Below, piece after piece: positions 23,635 to 36,533 of a stretch of DNA of 64,000 nt. The stretch lies in assembly GCA_033002965.1 (NCBI GenBank), contig JAURVB010010404.1, forward strand, positions 1 through 64,000, written 5' to 3'. This DNA is from Piper betle (Eukaryota > Streptophyta > Magnoliopsida > Piperales > Piperaceae). Below the pieces are notes generated by a model. The model was not told the origin of the DNA. It searched no databases and saw only the letters and a program-made list of their open reading frames with translations. Every line of letters starts with the position of its first letter. Position 1 is the stretch's first letter. The position numbers and the translations under genes are program-made.

Positions 23635-26285
23635 ATCCGACTTCAATGAGGACGACTACCCCAATCACAAGTTGAGTTAAAAAATTTGGCAAGCACCTAC
23701 GGAGCACAGAACAACTCTGTCAAGCTTGGATTGATATTGCCAAAACTGCTCAATTAATGGAGGACTTGTTCCATATGACACAGTTTGGTATTACACCAGA
23801 GCTGCTTCCATGTCAAGGGAAATTCACTTAAAAGACAGGGTAATGGAGTTGGCGGAGACCAGAAAATCGAAGGAAGGACTTGAAAAATGCATATATTAGG
23901 GTTGGGTACGAATCGTTTATCAAATTGTATAAAGAGTGAAGTGTTAGGACTTGAGAATATAAAATAGCGATTAAAACTGAAACAGTGACGAGTGCTTGAA
24001 TTTGATGTTGCAATTTGCATGTGATTAGTGATAAAACATTGGCGTGGCAAACCGAGAATATTATTTGATAGCGGCTTTATTAATATGGGATGCTACCTTG
24101 ACCAATTTCCACCAGTGGTCCGTTGACGTCAAATATTGATGATTAATAATGTTTTTTACGATGGAATTGATAATTATACTGATTTAAATCAATTATAACT
24201 TCTCATAAATTATTAAGATTATCAATATTAATATACCTCTTAAATATATAAAAAAGGGTCCATTATTTTGTGTAATAACTATAGGATTCATCATCAAATA
24301 GTGTGTTAGAGACCATTTAAGGCTTAATTTCACCCCACCATGGATATGTATAAATATGAACTAATTCCTGGTTCTTTTTAAAAAACAAACGAACTAATCC
24401 AAATTGGCACCAGCTGTGGTCCAACTTGGCTTCCAACAAAATAGATGTAGCCACTTTTATGCTTGGATTCTCATCTTAATGATCCCTGAACTCGCATGAA
24501 CCTTACTTGCATGTCGAGGAATGATCAATTTTGAGATCTAGCAGTCCAGTACTTGTCATGGCATTTTTTACCATGCGCGCAAGCAAAGAAGAGTCTACCA
24601 CCAATACCATGTTCTCATGCAAAATCAATGTATATGAATGGTAATTACTTAATGTCTAGCTAGCATATCATATATTGGACATAATTTTAAAACTCAAAAT
24701 TTGAATTCAATTTAGTTTGTCATAGAACGAGGTGGACTCGATGTTGACTCTAACAAAACTTGGAGCCATTTATGTTAAGTTTTTTATTGTGTAAACAAAA
24801 AATTAGTATATAATATTCTTTTGATATTTAAAATCAAAAAATATATTATTTATATTACTTAAAAATATTAATTTACATATTCTAAAAAATGATATATTTT
24901 AATAACTTTTATAACATGATTCGATAAGTCAATTACTAAATCAATTGGTATGAAATTATCAATGGAGTTGACTTGAGATACCTTAAAATTTAGTTGACTC
25001 AGAGAAGTTTTTGGAATAAAAAATTTTAAAATAAAAAAAGCTATGATTTTGGATCAAATATGGTTGCCCAAGAAATGCCGGTGCATATGTAAGCTAGCAG
25101 CTGATTGTGGTAGTTCACTAATCCAACCGGAAGATTCATGTCAAAAAATATCATGACTTAATTCCTTGTCTGGTCTCTGTCGGTTTTCCAAACTGTTCTT
25201 TCTCCGATTTGGTGATCTTGTTATGCTCATTGACAACAATTTGTTAGAAACAGCTTCACCCACTGCTTCATATTTCAAACCTATTTGTGCTTGCAATATA
25301 TATATATATATGCTATAGCTGTTATGAAAGGCAACCTTTTTTTTATTCTAAAAAACAATTTTATTTTTTATAGAAAATACTTAAGAAAATTTGAGCATTA
25401 CCCAAGTTAATTTATTTCAAGAAGACCAAAAAAACTACAAAACAAAAACCACCGGCAATAGTATACATTGTCTGAATTTTGAGAAACAACGCATTCGTGT
25501 CCATCTATATATAATTGTAATTCAATAATCTTTCTCCGGAATCTAATAATGATTAATGTTTCAACGATTATATGTTGGAGGATGCTTTAGATTAATATTT
25601 TTCTCAGTTAATTTGCATTCATTTGTCTATGGTCTCGCATTGCCAATTAAATATTCAAACTTCGTTAGATGACGGTAGTACTGGTTCCATAGTCTAATTA
25701 ATATGGTTGACACTTGACGCGTTGTCCATGTTGGGCTTGTCTTAACAACTCGTATCACAAAGGAGCATGCATCTTCGTGTTCCATGTTGGTATTCCTATT
25801 AATTTCTTAATTGATCATAAAAAGGTCTAAACTGACATACTAGAATTTGGAAACAGGAAGGAATATGCTTCACGGTCCACACACACATTGATTCATATTT
25901 TTCTATTTATCAATGAATTGACTTAGATGTTTCTTTGTATCATTCCTTGAGCGATATATTATAAGTTTTAGCCTACTGTACTAGTAGAACAAGAAAACTT
26001 TTCTTCAATTCAAATCTGTGGCTCACAATCTTCCATTTTCTTGAACTTCCAAAGCCTGATAGCTCTCTTTCAAGCTAATCTCCTGCTCAGAACTAGTACT
26101 GTTGGTAAGATTTTTCTACTCAATTTGTGAAGCATGAATACTTTGGTTTGTTTATCTGCGCTGATACTTATGAATTTCAATGAGACAGCCTGTGCTTATG
26201 TTTACTAACTGTATCATGCTAAAATTCTTCGTTTTTCTTTTTCCGAAGTCTTCATTAATTTATTGGGTACTGATATATACTGCTA
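23635..26285. other. intergenic spacer
   Basis: Upstream of the uL18 pseudogene and of the SLAH pseudogene. AT-rich, with a TA run at about 25296-25311. Overlapping minus-strand open frames near 23754-24050 have no recognisable domain. Nothing else was supported. Confidence 0.5.
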
Positions 26286-28270
26286 ATGGAAAACCAGAAT
26301 ATTGGTGTGAGACTTCCTTCCGTGTTCCAAATTCTGGCTTCCAGTACAGTGGCTGGTTTTGGCAGTTCTTCAATCAACAACTCTGTAGCTAGTGGCATAC
26401 GTGATCCAGGCATGTCTCATGAAAAAATAATTTCACAGATTCGACGTTGTGAATTACCAACAACCGGCTCTTCAAAACACTACATTCCCATTAGTATTCC
26501 CCCTTCTCCTACATTGAAAAACACGGAGGAAACTACAAGTGTGGTATTTAGTGATCTGGGAGGTGAAATCAATTTCAACAAGAGCAAAATTTTAAGTTCT
26601 GGAGGCTCCTCTAACTCTGAAACTCAGATGCCCAAACAAGTGAAATTATACTCCCAACAATTGCATTCAGAAACTTCAGATTTGAGGCTGGAATGAAAAA
26701 TATTGTCACTCACAATCATCCCCAAGAACAGCAGACATGCATGGGATCAATGAGCTTCAAGACAAACGGTTTGAATAGTTCAAGACTTGGTCCGGTAAGC
26801 TGGAGAGACAGATATCAAACTAAACTGGCTAGCCTCGTGTGCTCCAACTACTACTGTTCCTAAGTAGCCTCATTACAAGAGCCTACTACTGTTCCTAATG
26901 AGCCAACTCCATATCATGGGAATGTACCTGTGTACCGCTACTTTGATGCTTTGGAAGGACCTGAATTAGAAACACTCAGGGTACATAAAATGCTCCGCAC
27001 TTTGATGTACTTCGTACTTGTTATATACTGGGTCTTGTTGAAAAACTTATTTGAATTTTTCTCCCATCTAATTTTTTCAGGCATGAGAAGATGAATTGGT
27101 GCTACCAAAGAACAGGTGATGGCCATTCCTACTGCGCTTCCCAGTCTCTGCATTTGGTGTCTGCCTTGGCATTAACAGCCAAGCAATCATATGGAAATCA
27201 CTGGCCACATCCTCATTAACAGAATTTCTTCGCATCAGCCCAGATGTTAACTATGTTCTCTGGAGTGTTGGGCTTGCTGTAACAGCAATTGTATCAATCA
27301 TCTACTCCCTCAAAGTAATACTCTACTTTGAAGCAGTGATACGAGAATATTACCGACCAATTCTAGTCAACTTCTTCTTTGTACCATGGATTGCCTACCT
27401 GTTTATAGTGCTTGGCTTGCCCACACAGATAGCAAAGACACTACCACATTCCATATGGTATGTTCTCACGGCCCCATCCTGGTCCTGGACCTCAATATCT
27501 ATGCCAGTGGATGTCAGGAGGCGCAAGAAAGCTCTCAAAAGTGGCCAACCCATCAAACCATTGGCTATTGTTGGCAACTTTGTGGGAGCAATGCTAGGGG
27601 CATCCATGGGCCTTCTTTGCAGTGGGGCTGGCTCACTATACAGTCCTATTGGAGACACTATATCAGAGGCTTCCAACCAATAAGACCCTTCCTAAGGAGC
27701 TGCATCCGGTGCTTCTTCCTGTTTGTTGCAGCACCTAGTGTGGCATCCATGGCATGGGCTGGCCTACAAGGCAGCTTCGACTATGGGTCGAGAATTGTCT
27801 ACTTCGTTGCATTGTTCTTATACGTCTCTCTGGCTGTTAGGGTCAATTTCTTCCTTGAATTCAACCAGGTTATTGTTGCTATTTGCCCTCAAAGATTTCT
27901 GTTGTGCATTCTCATCTCTGAAAGTGAAAACCCATTTGATCAAACTCACTTTTTATTGCAGGTTCTCGTTGGCATGGTGGGCATACACTTTTCCAATGAC
28001 AGCAGCGGCCATTGCAACCATCTCATATGCTAATGAAGTCCAAAACCCTGTAACAAGGGCCATGTTCATTACACTATCGGCCATCTCGAGTCTCACCGTT
28101 TCGGCCTTGTTTTGAGTTCACTGTTTTTCATGCCTTTCGTGCTGAGAAACCTGTTCCCTAATGATTCCATTGATATCAGTCACTGGAGGCCTAAGGCCAG
28201 CAAGAGGCGTTCCCACAAAAGATACGAGGTTCAAAATCTTCACATGCAAAGGATGTGGAAGCTGCTATGA
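26286..28270 (+). pseudogene. SLAH2/SLAH3-type S-type anion channel pseudogene
   Basis: Relic of a SLAC1-homologue anion channel, a plasma-membrane protein with ten membrane spans. The N-terminal exon is open for 136 codons (26286-26696). Then come DKRFE with an in-frame TAG (26776), FKTWSGKLERQ, TAA (26821), VYRYFDALEGPELETLR to a donor near 26980, and an exon from 27081 with TGA at 27084 and 27117. Channel segments LRFPVSAFGVCLG, VILYFEAV, VGNFVGAMLGASMGL, TLYQRLPTNKTLPKELHP, FVAAPSVASMAWA, GSFDYGSRI and SLAWWAYTFPMT are all recognisable, but spread over all three frames between 27470 and 27720, with a short deletion after ASMGL and another shift near 28113. These are stops and multiple shifts outside homopolymers, so genuine decay and not only sequencing error. 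Confidence 0.88.
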
Positions 28271-29008
28271 ACTATAATTGAGAGTTTTGAGGAAAGGCAA
28301 GAGGAAATGGCGTCTCTTCGAACCAAAATGGTGGCATGAGCTCTAACGTTTCTATATTTTTGAGGTAAGTACATGGCTTGGGGATCGAGTTTTGTTTAGT
28401 GTAGGCAAAACATATAAAGATACAAAGATAGGAGCTGAGCTGATTATTTTTGAATGTTAGAAATTATTTTGAATTTGGTGATAAATTGAAATAAAGAATG
28501 AGATAAATTATGTTTAGGATCAGTTCGAGCTAGAAATCATGTTTGATCTCCTTTTCTTGGAGCTACTTTGATATGCTAGATGCTAGGAAAAATTAGCGCC
28601 TTGGTTCGGACCTTAATTTATCTTTGAAAACTCTATAAAATAATAAAATACAATGATCCATGAAGAATTTAAAACGAAGTTATATGACTATGGCATTGTT
28701 TGTGAGCGTATGAGATTGAGATGCGTAGATCTCAGTTGACTTATGGGAGTGGGCTATTGTCATCTTTATTCTTGAGTGGACTCATGGGATTGAGATGATC
28801 ATCAGTTTCCAATGGACTTATGGCCCTGGGCCTTCTATGATCATGAAAGCATATCCTTGAAAATTGCTCAAATTTTTTTAAAAAACCTCTAAAACCTTTT
28901 GGACAGGTTGAACTTAATTAACAAATACTACTATTATTTTTATGTTTTACCTTTAACAAAAATTACACTACTATTGCGGAATATAGGTCTGACATACCAC
29001 CTCTGATG
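28271..29008. other. spacer downstream of the SLAH pseudogene
   Basis: No open frame, RNA or repeat boundary was recognised in this stretch. Confidence 0.5.
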
Positions 29009-29815
29009 CACGAATCGGCCGATTCCGTGCGGAATCGGCCGATTTAAATCGGATCGGCATCGCGCCGATCCGATTTCGGGGCTCGAATCGGCGACTCAGA
29101 ATCGGACCGATTTAAATCGGAATCGAATTTTTTAGGAAATTACTAAAATACCCTAGGTATGATTTTTATTAAATTATTTAAGCATGGGTAAAATGGTAAT
29201 TTAGATTTTAAAAACCCTAAAATCAAACCCGCTCCCCCACACCGCCGCCGTCCGCCGCACTCCGCCGTTGTCCACCCGTCTGGGCTCGCCGCCGTCCGGG
29301 CTGCCGACCTCGCAACCTCGCCGCCGACGTGTGGCCGGACCGAATCGGGCTGTGACGGACGAATCGCCGCCGACTCCGCCGCCGACTCTGCCGCCAACTC
29401 CGGGCCGCCGACTGTTCGTCCGACCGGGCTGCCGACATCGCCGCCGCGAGACTCGCCGCCGACTGGGCCGCCGGCGGCGGCGGGGGTAAAGAGCGGAGGG
29501 TGGCATTCTCGTAATTAAAAGTTGACTCGAGTCTAACTCGAGTTAAAAATAATAATTAATTCTAAATAATTTTAAAAAAATCTTAAAAATATTTAAAAAT
29601 ATCATAAACTATAATACAAAGAATAATATCAAAATAACATTAATACCTAATCTTAATATATTTATATTATGAATTGTCAAATTATTATATATGACCGATT
29701 AAACTAATTTAGACCGATTCAAATGAACCGATTCCCATTGCCGATTCAGACCGATTCTGATTCCGATTCCGACTCTCTGAAAAACCGATTCCGATTCCGA
29801 TTCCAATTCATGCAA
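29009..29815 (+). mobile_element. non-autonomous hAT-like element with GC-rich core
   Basis: The ends carry repeated AATCGG/CCGATT words: left GCACGAATCGGCCGATTCC, right ending CCGATTCCAATTCATGCA. The core (29220-29490) is almost pure CCG/CGC-rich sequence, so the open frames across it are compositional. A motif near 29155, CCCTAGGTATGA, plus the following AAGCATGGGTAAAATGG, recurs inverted at about 61700-61760 next to an hAT BED-finger fragment. The right half is also repeated inverted at 56816-57120. Target duplication unclear (TGATGCA left, CGATGCA right). Confidence 0.55.
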
Positions 29816-30835
29816 CGATGCATGCCACAAAGAAATCAGCCGCTTAGAGCTTTTATTGTGAATGGCGATTGATCAAATAAACGACATAAAACTAAACTGA
29901 GCTGGCTTGGACCCCTTAGCCGACCACTTATTGTCAATGTCACTCTCCATACCAGGCTTCCTCTCTCTCACTTACCCACCATAGCAGATGATGATATCCA
30001 ATCCGTGATAGTAAAATTCTCATATAATATCATTCCTCGCCCCATATAGATAGGAATGAGTTGCTGCGGATACAATTCCTGCTACTTCTAACGCTTGTTC
30101 AAGGTCCCCACGGCGAGCACTTTCTGAAAGCCAACAATGGCAAGGGCCCAAGTCCATCAGAATCAAGCCATCCCACACATCTAGCTCTAAGGAATAGAAA
30201 TGCAACACAAAAATCCAAGCAGAAATTGCTAGAGACAAGCACAGAGACGCAAAGCTATCTTCATCAATGGCACTCAGTTTTGTCCATGTCCCTCCTCTTG
30301 CTCCCTTCCCATGTGACACCAATTCCTCTCTCCTCGGGGCCTTGATGTGCCCGTTTCATGCTCCCATGTTCTTTTAACAGGATGATTTGTTGTTCCTTTT
30401 TGGTGACAAGGGGTTGGGTCCCCTTTGTATAAAAGCCCATGTTTAATTTCTTGTATCATCATCAAGTTAATTATTGTCCAACAAGCAGCTTGGAGACTGG
30501 GGTATATGCTTCATTAGGGGTTCTAGTACTTGGCCTTGTTTTTATTGAGACAGTGGAATGTTTTGAGTTGATGACTGGAATGTCTGATGTATGTGTTTTT
30601 TGGGAATCAAGTGTCATGATCACTATCAAATTCAAGTTTTTAGCGGAAACATCAGACGATGATGAATTCGAGTATTTACTTTATGCATCCTACATATCAT
30701 GTTTGTATCATGTCGGTATCCACTGATTGATTGTCCACCCACTCAATGATTTCATAAGTATATTCAACAATTACTTTAACTTTCTGAGGGCATAGGATGA
30801 CCGGATATTTATGTTATATATTTTTTAATAAATTA
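29816..30835. other. spacer with unsupported open frames
   Basis: Open frames at 30020-30322 (minus), 30061-30345 (plus) and 30439-30726 (plus) have no recognisable domain or exon partners. A TATAAAAG word lies at about 30428. I do not call a gene here. Confidence 0.4.
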
Positions 30836-31401
30836 TTGGGTTAATTATATATTAATTATGGATGAGGTTGGTGACTTATATATATATTAATAAAAAAATT
30901 TTATTATCTAAACTAATTTTTAGATTATAAGATATTCATAACATCTATTGTAAGTTGTTTTTTTGGACCTAATAATGATATCAGAGCTCGATTATGGGAA
31001 CCCCATATTATAAGTCACTTTTTAGGCTCAAAGAGTCTAATAGTGATATCGGAGCCTAATTATGGGAGCCCAAATTGTAGTGTATCCCCTCACGATTTGG
31101 CAAACGATGTTTGTGTGAAGGAAAGATAGCTTTTATAATTCTAAACAATGATGGTTTTGTTTTGTTCAATGGTGTTTGTGAAAGAAGATGTCTTAAAGTT
31201 GTTGACCGGGGCATGCGGTTTATGACTGAGATTTTGATATATAAAGAGGAGATTATTGATTTTATCTTTAGTAGTCATGGATGAAGTTAATGACTTGTAT
31301 ATATATTAATGAAAATTTTTTAATTTTTTAATTTTGAATTAAGAAAAATTTATGATACCTATTATAAGTTATTTTTCGGGCCCAAAGGGCCCAACATAAA
31401 T
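30836..31401 (+). mobile_element. degenerate TRIM-like element
   Basis: Two related blocks (about 30836-30968 and 31240-31401) share GGATGAGGTTGGTGACTTAT-like sequence and the end CAAAGGGCCCAACA. Between them lie two primer-binding-like sites, ATGATATCAGAGC near 30971 and GTGATATCGGAGCC near 31043. The GGGCCCAAAGGGCCC word is shared with the TRIM at 36146-36533 in the other orientation. A small internal duplication of repeat end plus binding site is visible. Confidence 0.5.
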
Positions 31402-32820
31402 AACAAGCATTCTTCATATCGAGTAATTTTAATTATTACAAATAGGTATTTTTCAAAGTGTCGATAATAAGTAATCAAATTTTTATCAAGGAAAGTGTAA
31501 ATTTAATTAAAAGATAGTAGGACACATCGCCCTTTCTCATCAAAAAAATGATTATAACTCTTTACATTTTAGTTACAATAGAAGAGTGATTTCTTCCTAA
31601 TTTTGACTCTTACAGGTCGGTAATTTTCTTGGAGTGAGTATTTCTTCTTAAGTTTGTCGATTAACATAAGGCACATGCAATGCTCCAATACTAGTTTTCC
31701 TTAATAAATTTGTTGAGTCAGCTTGATTGACTTGTTAAACGTCTAGTCAAACTTCGTTAAACTAAAGCTTCAAAATTGAACTGAAAGTCAAAGTCACTGA
31801 GCTCACCTAACTAGGCCACGAAAGTCCCACACGTTTTAAGATTTCAAAAAACTGTAGTAGGGACTTAAGACCCACCCAGTGAGCAACATATTTGTAGGTA
31901 GTGGGCATCTCCTCATGTTATAACCTATATAGTAATGGACACAAGATTTGCGTGTTATCGGCCTTATTCGGCTGACTGACAGAGTGTTATATTAGATGAG
32001 TTATAAATCTTTTAAAATGATTAGTCATTTTTTAGATGTACTAAGGTCATAGCACCTTGCTTGCCAAATATGGCATTTGCCCTCTTTTGTCTGATATTAC
32101 TGACATATTTTATTTAAATATTGAAAATTTTAACTTTTATACACTTATAACAATTATAATTTGGTTTTAATTGTACTACAATTTCGAATTGATTTCAAGT
32201 TAGGCTTTGATCAAATGAGTTAAACCCCAAAGTTTTCAAACTATAGGCACGGTGGGTTTGCAAAGGGAGTTGAATTGAACATGTCTTAGGTAAGATGTTG
32301 CGTTATGCATGACACATATTAGATAAATTTTAATTTTATATATAAACTCTCATTAAGTAATAAAATAGACTGTAATAATTTAATATCCTAAATATAAAAT
32401 GCAATAAACTTTAAAAGCATATTTTATTTAAATAAATAGATGAATTATAATTATTTAATTTTTTTATTATATTTTTTTCAAGACAATTAGACATATTTTT
32501 ATTACTAGGAAGTTAAAACTTGAAATTAGCCGGATTGGAACTCGTAACCTTTTACTGTAAAAAATATTTTTATTGTTTTATTTTTAAAAAAATAGATGTT
32601 AGTGAAATTCAAACTTATGACCATTTGTAGTGAAAATTATTTTTATTATCATTTTTAAAAAAATTAAGGTAAGTGATATTCGAACCTGTAACCGTATGGA
32701 GGAGGAATTTTAATTATGTTTTTTAATTTTTCTTATATTTTGATCAGTTGATTTTCTAATTTTTAATCTTATTAAATTTTCTTTTATTAATAATAATAGG
32801 TATTAACCTAAAATTTCTAA
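31402..32820. other. AT-rich spacer
   Basis: Nothing recognisable as a gene. Stretches such as GGATTGGAACTCGTAACC near 32532 resemble degraded Pol III B boxes of SINEs. Confidence 0.4.
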
Positions 32821-32878
32821 AGAGCAGTCACGGGAAAGCAGCGTGTGGGAAGCCATGCCCCGTGAGTGACAACCAGAA

Positions 32879-32952
32879 AGTTTGGCTCCTCCCCATGGGA
32901 CGCCAGCCATCCCCATTATTGATCATCTTCTCCATGGGCAGGAGCCAAAACT
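32879..32952 (+). other. short perfect-loop hairpin, microRNA-precursor-like
   Basis: The arm at 32880-32900 (TTTGGCTCCTCCCCATGG core) pairs with 32931-32952 (CCATGGGCAGGAGCCAAAA core) over about 20 bp with one internal mismatch and a loop of about 30 bases. It lies in an unusually GC-balanced 250-bp island in AT-rich DNA. The stem does not match a microRNA I can name. It could equally be a chance or repeat-derived fold. Confidence 0.35.
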
Positions 32953-34055
32953 GTTTAGAAAGTCGCATATCATATATCATGCACGCACGGCTTGCTTTCT
33001 TGATATGCTACAGTTGATCAATGGATCCTGGCCTCACCGGACACTTGGGGCCTGCTGATCCTCAATGGCGAAACTACACAATTATCTTCCTTTCTCCAAC
33101 TTCTAATAATAATAATATTTTACAATCTACTGCAAATCCTAGACATTTAATAAGCGGGTGCTAATTAATAATGTCTAACATGTTCGAATTATGTTTTTGT
33201 ACTTGTAACTTGTGAATGCCGTGGGGTTTCGACAACCGTTATTGCCAAGTCTCAAACTTTTTCTAGAATTTTATCACAGATATTTTTGTGACGAGAGGTG
33301 GCACCAAGGGGAGCATACTGGACGAGATAAAGCTTAAAGCCAACCTTCTCGGAGGTTGTGGAACTTGTATTACCCATACCAAAAGTTAGAAAGCGTGGAA
33401 AATGCTCTTGCAGATGTACATACAGCATTTTGCAATGGGCAATAGTTTTTTTTATAAGGATTACAAAATTAGGATGACTATTCTAAAAGCTCTTGATGTC
33501 TCAATAATAATGAATTAATACTTGTACACACCGAGGGACACATAAAACCAAACTCGAATTTAAAAGATGATCAAGCAAACGAACGCTTATCCTCTTATTT
33601 GATGGGTGGTAACTTTTCTAACGGGAAAGCATTGTCTTTGGAGGCCCAAAGGATTGAAAAAATCTGGTATGCTAACAGGGTTAACCATTTTTAAGATGAT
33701 CGTTCAGGCTTAATTACTAATTAGCTTCCTCTTATTTAATTTATACTTGAGTCGAGTTATATTCTTAGAATTTTCCATCAAGAGAGGTCATTTCTCTTTT
33801 CTTATATGTTATGAACATAAAACCGTTGAAGCTTCTACATCAGTTGCATATTACATTAACATATCCTTCAAGTAAGCACAAAATCCCACAAATCTTTGCA
33901 TTCTATCGAAACATTTTCACATAAAAATACTTAAAAAACGGGGGAGGGGACGGGGGGCGAGGGGGAATTAAGGGAAGATAAGAAGATGGTAAAATAGCTT
34001 CCATCTTCTCATAATCTTCACCTGTCTTCAACTCAATCTTCCCCTTTGAGCCCAG
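32953..34055. other. spacer 3' of the MAKR6-like gene
   Basis: No gene recognised. It includes a G-rich tract at about 33940-33966. The final part is presumably the 3' UTR of the MAKR6-like gene. Confidence 0.4.
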
Positions 34056-34833
34056 TTACACTGAAAAACAAAGAAATCTATTCATTAGGATAATATAACA
34101 TACATCTTAATTCAATATTATCAAGGAAAAGTTGACAAAATTTAAATCAATTAAGCTTCACTATATATTATAAATGACATCATGAAAATGTATAATAACT
34201 TGAAAACAAGCCATACCAGTAGTAGACTTTTTGCAATGGAGAACTGCCTCATAGATGGAACTCTCCACATTGAAGTCAAACAGTGCCGACCCATGAATCA
34301 GTTCTCCGGCGACGGAGTACGCGTTGTTCGTCCTCGGCGTCGACAATGGCGACAACGGGTAGCTCATGGTCTCCTGCCCGACCTTCCCCGGCGCCGCCCT
34401 CCTCTTCCACCGCCGGCAAAATGGCTTGAGGAAGCCCATGACGTACTTGGTTATCAACTTCCTAGAGCCCCCTTCCACCTCCCCGACGCCGGCTTCTTCC
34501 CGCCGCGGCGCCGTCGGAGTAAAAGGCCTAGCTGGGAGGAGGTGGGAGGCCGGCGGTGGCGGGGGAGGAGGTGGAGGGGGAGGCCGTCGGAGAAGAGCTG
34601 GTCGGCGTGGTTGATGCCATGGGCGGCTGCGGGCCGGCCCTTAGGCCGAGGCCGAAATCGAAGTCTTGGGTGTCCCAGATCGGCCGCCGGCTGTTGCCGG
34701 AGCTCGGCCTCAGAGAATGGTCGTTGCCGAGGCCGTCGGTGGAAACGGCGGGCTTGAGGTCAATGAGCCAGGCGTAGGAGAAGCTGTCATTGGCGAGGTG
34801 CCGGTGCTGGGGCTGATGCTGCAAGCTCTCCAT
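34056..34833 (-). CDS. probable membrane-associated kinase regulator 6-like (MAKR6)
   Basis: MAKR/BKI1-family proteins are small, largely disordered plasma-membrane-associated proteins that modulate receptor kinases; the role of MAKR6 itself is poorly known. Exons: 34217-34833 and 34056-34060 (donor GTATGG, acceptor TTTTTCAG), about 207 residues. Landmarks in order: N-terminal NDSFSYAWLIDLKP, DFDFGLG, HADQLFSDG, a Pro-rich linker, the basic segment KYVMGFLKPFCRRWKRR, and the conserved C terminus ESSIYEAVLHCKKST. Two single-base frame breaks separate these blocks, one near 34616-34618 (before HADQLFSDG) and one in the G5 run at 34561-34565. Adding one base at each restores one frame. The antisense plus-strand open frames here are shadows of high GC. 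Family membership is clear; intactness depends on whether the breaks are real. Confidence 0.8.
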
Positions 34834-35834
34834 GGGATCAAAATGGGATGCAAAGAATCAAGAATTTGGAGGGTGATAGCTGCTCTTGTTTTGAGTAGTT
34901 CCTTGTATGATATGATTGTTGTTTTTTGGTGGGATGGATATGGAACTTAGGAGGAAGGGATGATGTTTTCAGGAGCTTATAAGGTTGAGCTGCAAAAGAG
35001 AGGTGTGGTTGTATGGAGTGATCACTGATCATATGGAGGATGGAATAAGGAAAAGTTAGGGGCCACCATTGGCTTGTCAGATACTGTTGAGTTCCCATCC
35101 GTGTTCACTTGCTTGTCTGGGGACGAGGAAAAGAGTGGTTTTTGATTCAAGAAAAAGAGGATTATTATTCATTATGTCCCTCCGATTTGATATTATTGTG
35201 GGATCCCAATTTTCGGCTCCACTGAGGGAGCTACATTCTCATTTGAAAATAATAATTCATTCATATGGAACTAATATATAGCATATAAAACTTCATTTTT
35301 TTCTTTTTGAAACTCATATAAAGATCTTGAACCTCACTCAATGAAAGGTTTGAGTCGTCATGCGAGCACCCTAATGGATCTATTTGATTACATCATTCTT
35401 AAGAGAACAGTGAATTAGTGGGAAGGCGGGGATGTACTTGGTGTTCATAACTTTTTAATCTTGTCTCACTTAATTACACCTTCACGACTAAGTGGAATAC
35501 TTAAAGTTTAATTAGTGGATTACATTTAAATGGGATATCTTCTTTATTAGTTCAACCTATTTACTAAGTCTAAAATAGCCCATGATTGGGATTTCTGTAT
35601 ATTAAAAAAATCCATTTATCAAAGCTCTAATGTCCTACTTAACTAGGCGCGCAGCAAGGGGTCAAATTAAATGAGGCGTGGTTAAAAATTATCCTAATGT
35701 AAAGGAGTTAGAGAAATAATTGACAAGTTTAAGGGATGTAGCCGAATAGGAGTCACACAAGCCGAGTATAATATTATGTGTACCTAACTACAACAGAGCA
35801 AAAACAAGTAGAGATGATTTTCTACAAGTCGAAA
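34834..35834. other. promoter side of the MAKR6-like gene
   Basis: About 1 kb without recognised coding sequence. I could not assign a TATA box with confidence. Confidence 0.4.
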
Positions 35835-36145
35835 AGGGGCCTTTTATCACCAAAATTTTCGTTGACAAGAGGCCTATTTTAAGTCTTTAATATGAAATAA
35901 GCTCACTAAAAGTTTGGTAACTTATAGCCTCATAAATAATTAATTTGGTGGCAGAACGGTAATAAATTTTCAGCAAAATTTTCGGTCACAAAATTTTAGC
36001 GGCAAATTATCACCGAACTTTCACCAAATTTTTGTAACAAAACATTGATGAAAAGTCAACAAAATTAGTGACATAGTTTGGTGGTTAAGATTTGTAACCA
36101 AATTTTGGTGTCTAATAAGTTAGTCACGGGTTTTTTGCTACGTAA
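35835..36145. repeat. CACTA-like transposon fragment
   Basis: The segment is full of short words of the type TTTGGTGACAAA/CACCAAATTTT in both orientations and ends GGGTTTTTTGCTACGT, resembling the subterminal repeats and T-rich tip of CACTA elements. The other terminus is not identified. Confidence 0.4.
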
Positions 36146-36533
36146 TAGGTATCACGGGCCTCTCTTAATTCAAAAGTTAGTTTAATGATTAAAGCTTTCT
36201 TATTAACCTATATACAAGTCATCAATAATCTCTACGACCGATGTGAGACAAACCCAACAACTTCTCCCTTCACACATCGGGTGTGGCCCGAAACCATCAT
36301 CGTCTGATGCGGCTCTGATGCCACTTGTTAGGCCCTAGAGCCCGCACTCAAGCTCCGAAAACTACTGTCGGGCCCTTTGGGCCCCTAAAAGGACTTTAAA
36401 CAACTAAAAGAAACTCACAATAGGTGTTATGAGTCTCTCTTAATCTAAAAGCTAGCTTAATGCTTAAGGCTTTTTCATTAGCCTATATACAAGTTACCAC
36501 ATCCTCTACGACCGATGTGCGACAAACCCAACA
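36146..36533 (-). mobile_element. TRIM, 5'-LTR complete and 3'-LTR truncated
   Basis: The right repeat (36326-36533) starts TGTTAGGCCC and ends AAACCCAACA. The left repeat (36146-36259) matches only its last half. The internal part is just 66 bases. Next to the right repeat, on the minus strand, TGGCATCAGAGCC is a primer-binding site for initiator tRNA-Met, fixing the orientation as minus. The left repeat is cut where it meets the CACTA-like DNA. Confidence 0.75.

Noticed and set aside
29143..29506. Several overlapping Arg/Ala/Pro-rich open frames
   Set aside because: They cover a CCG-rich transposon core open in many frames, with no domain or splice context.
30020..30726. Possible secreted small peptide gene
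   Set aside because: The hydrophobic start is plausible, but no mature peptide motif was recognised and frames exist on both strands.
34182..34757. 191-codon plus-strand open frame, Arg/Pro-rich
   Set aside because: Antisense shadow of the GC-rich MAKR6-like gene, whose minus-strand motifs are conserved.
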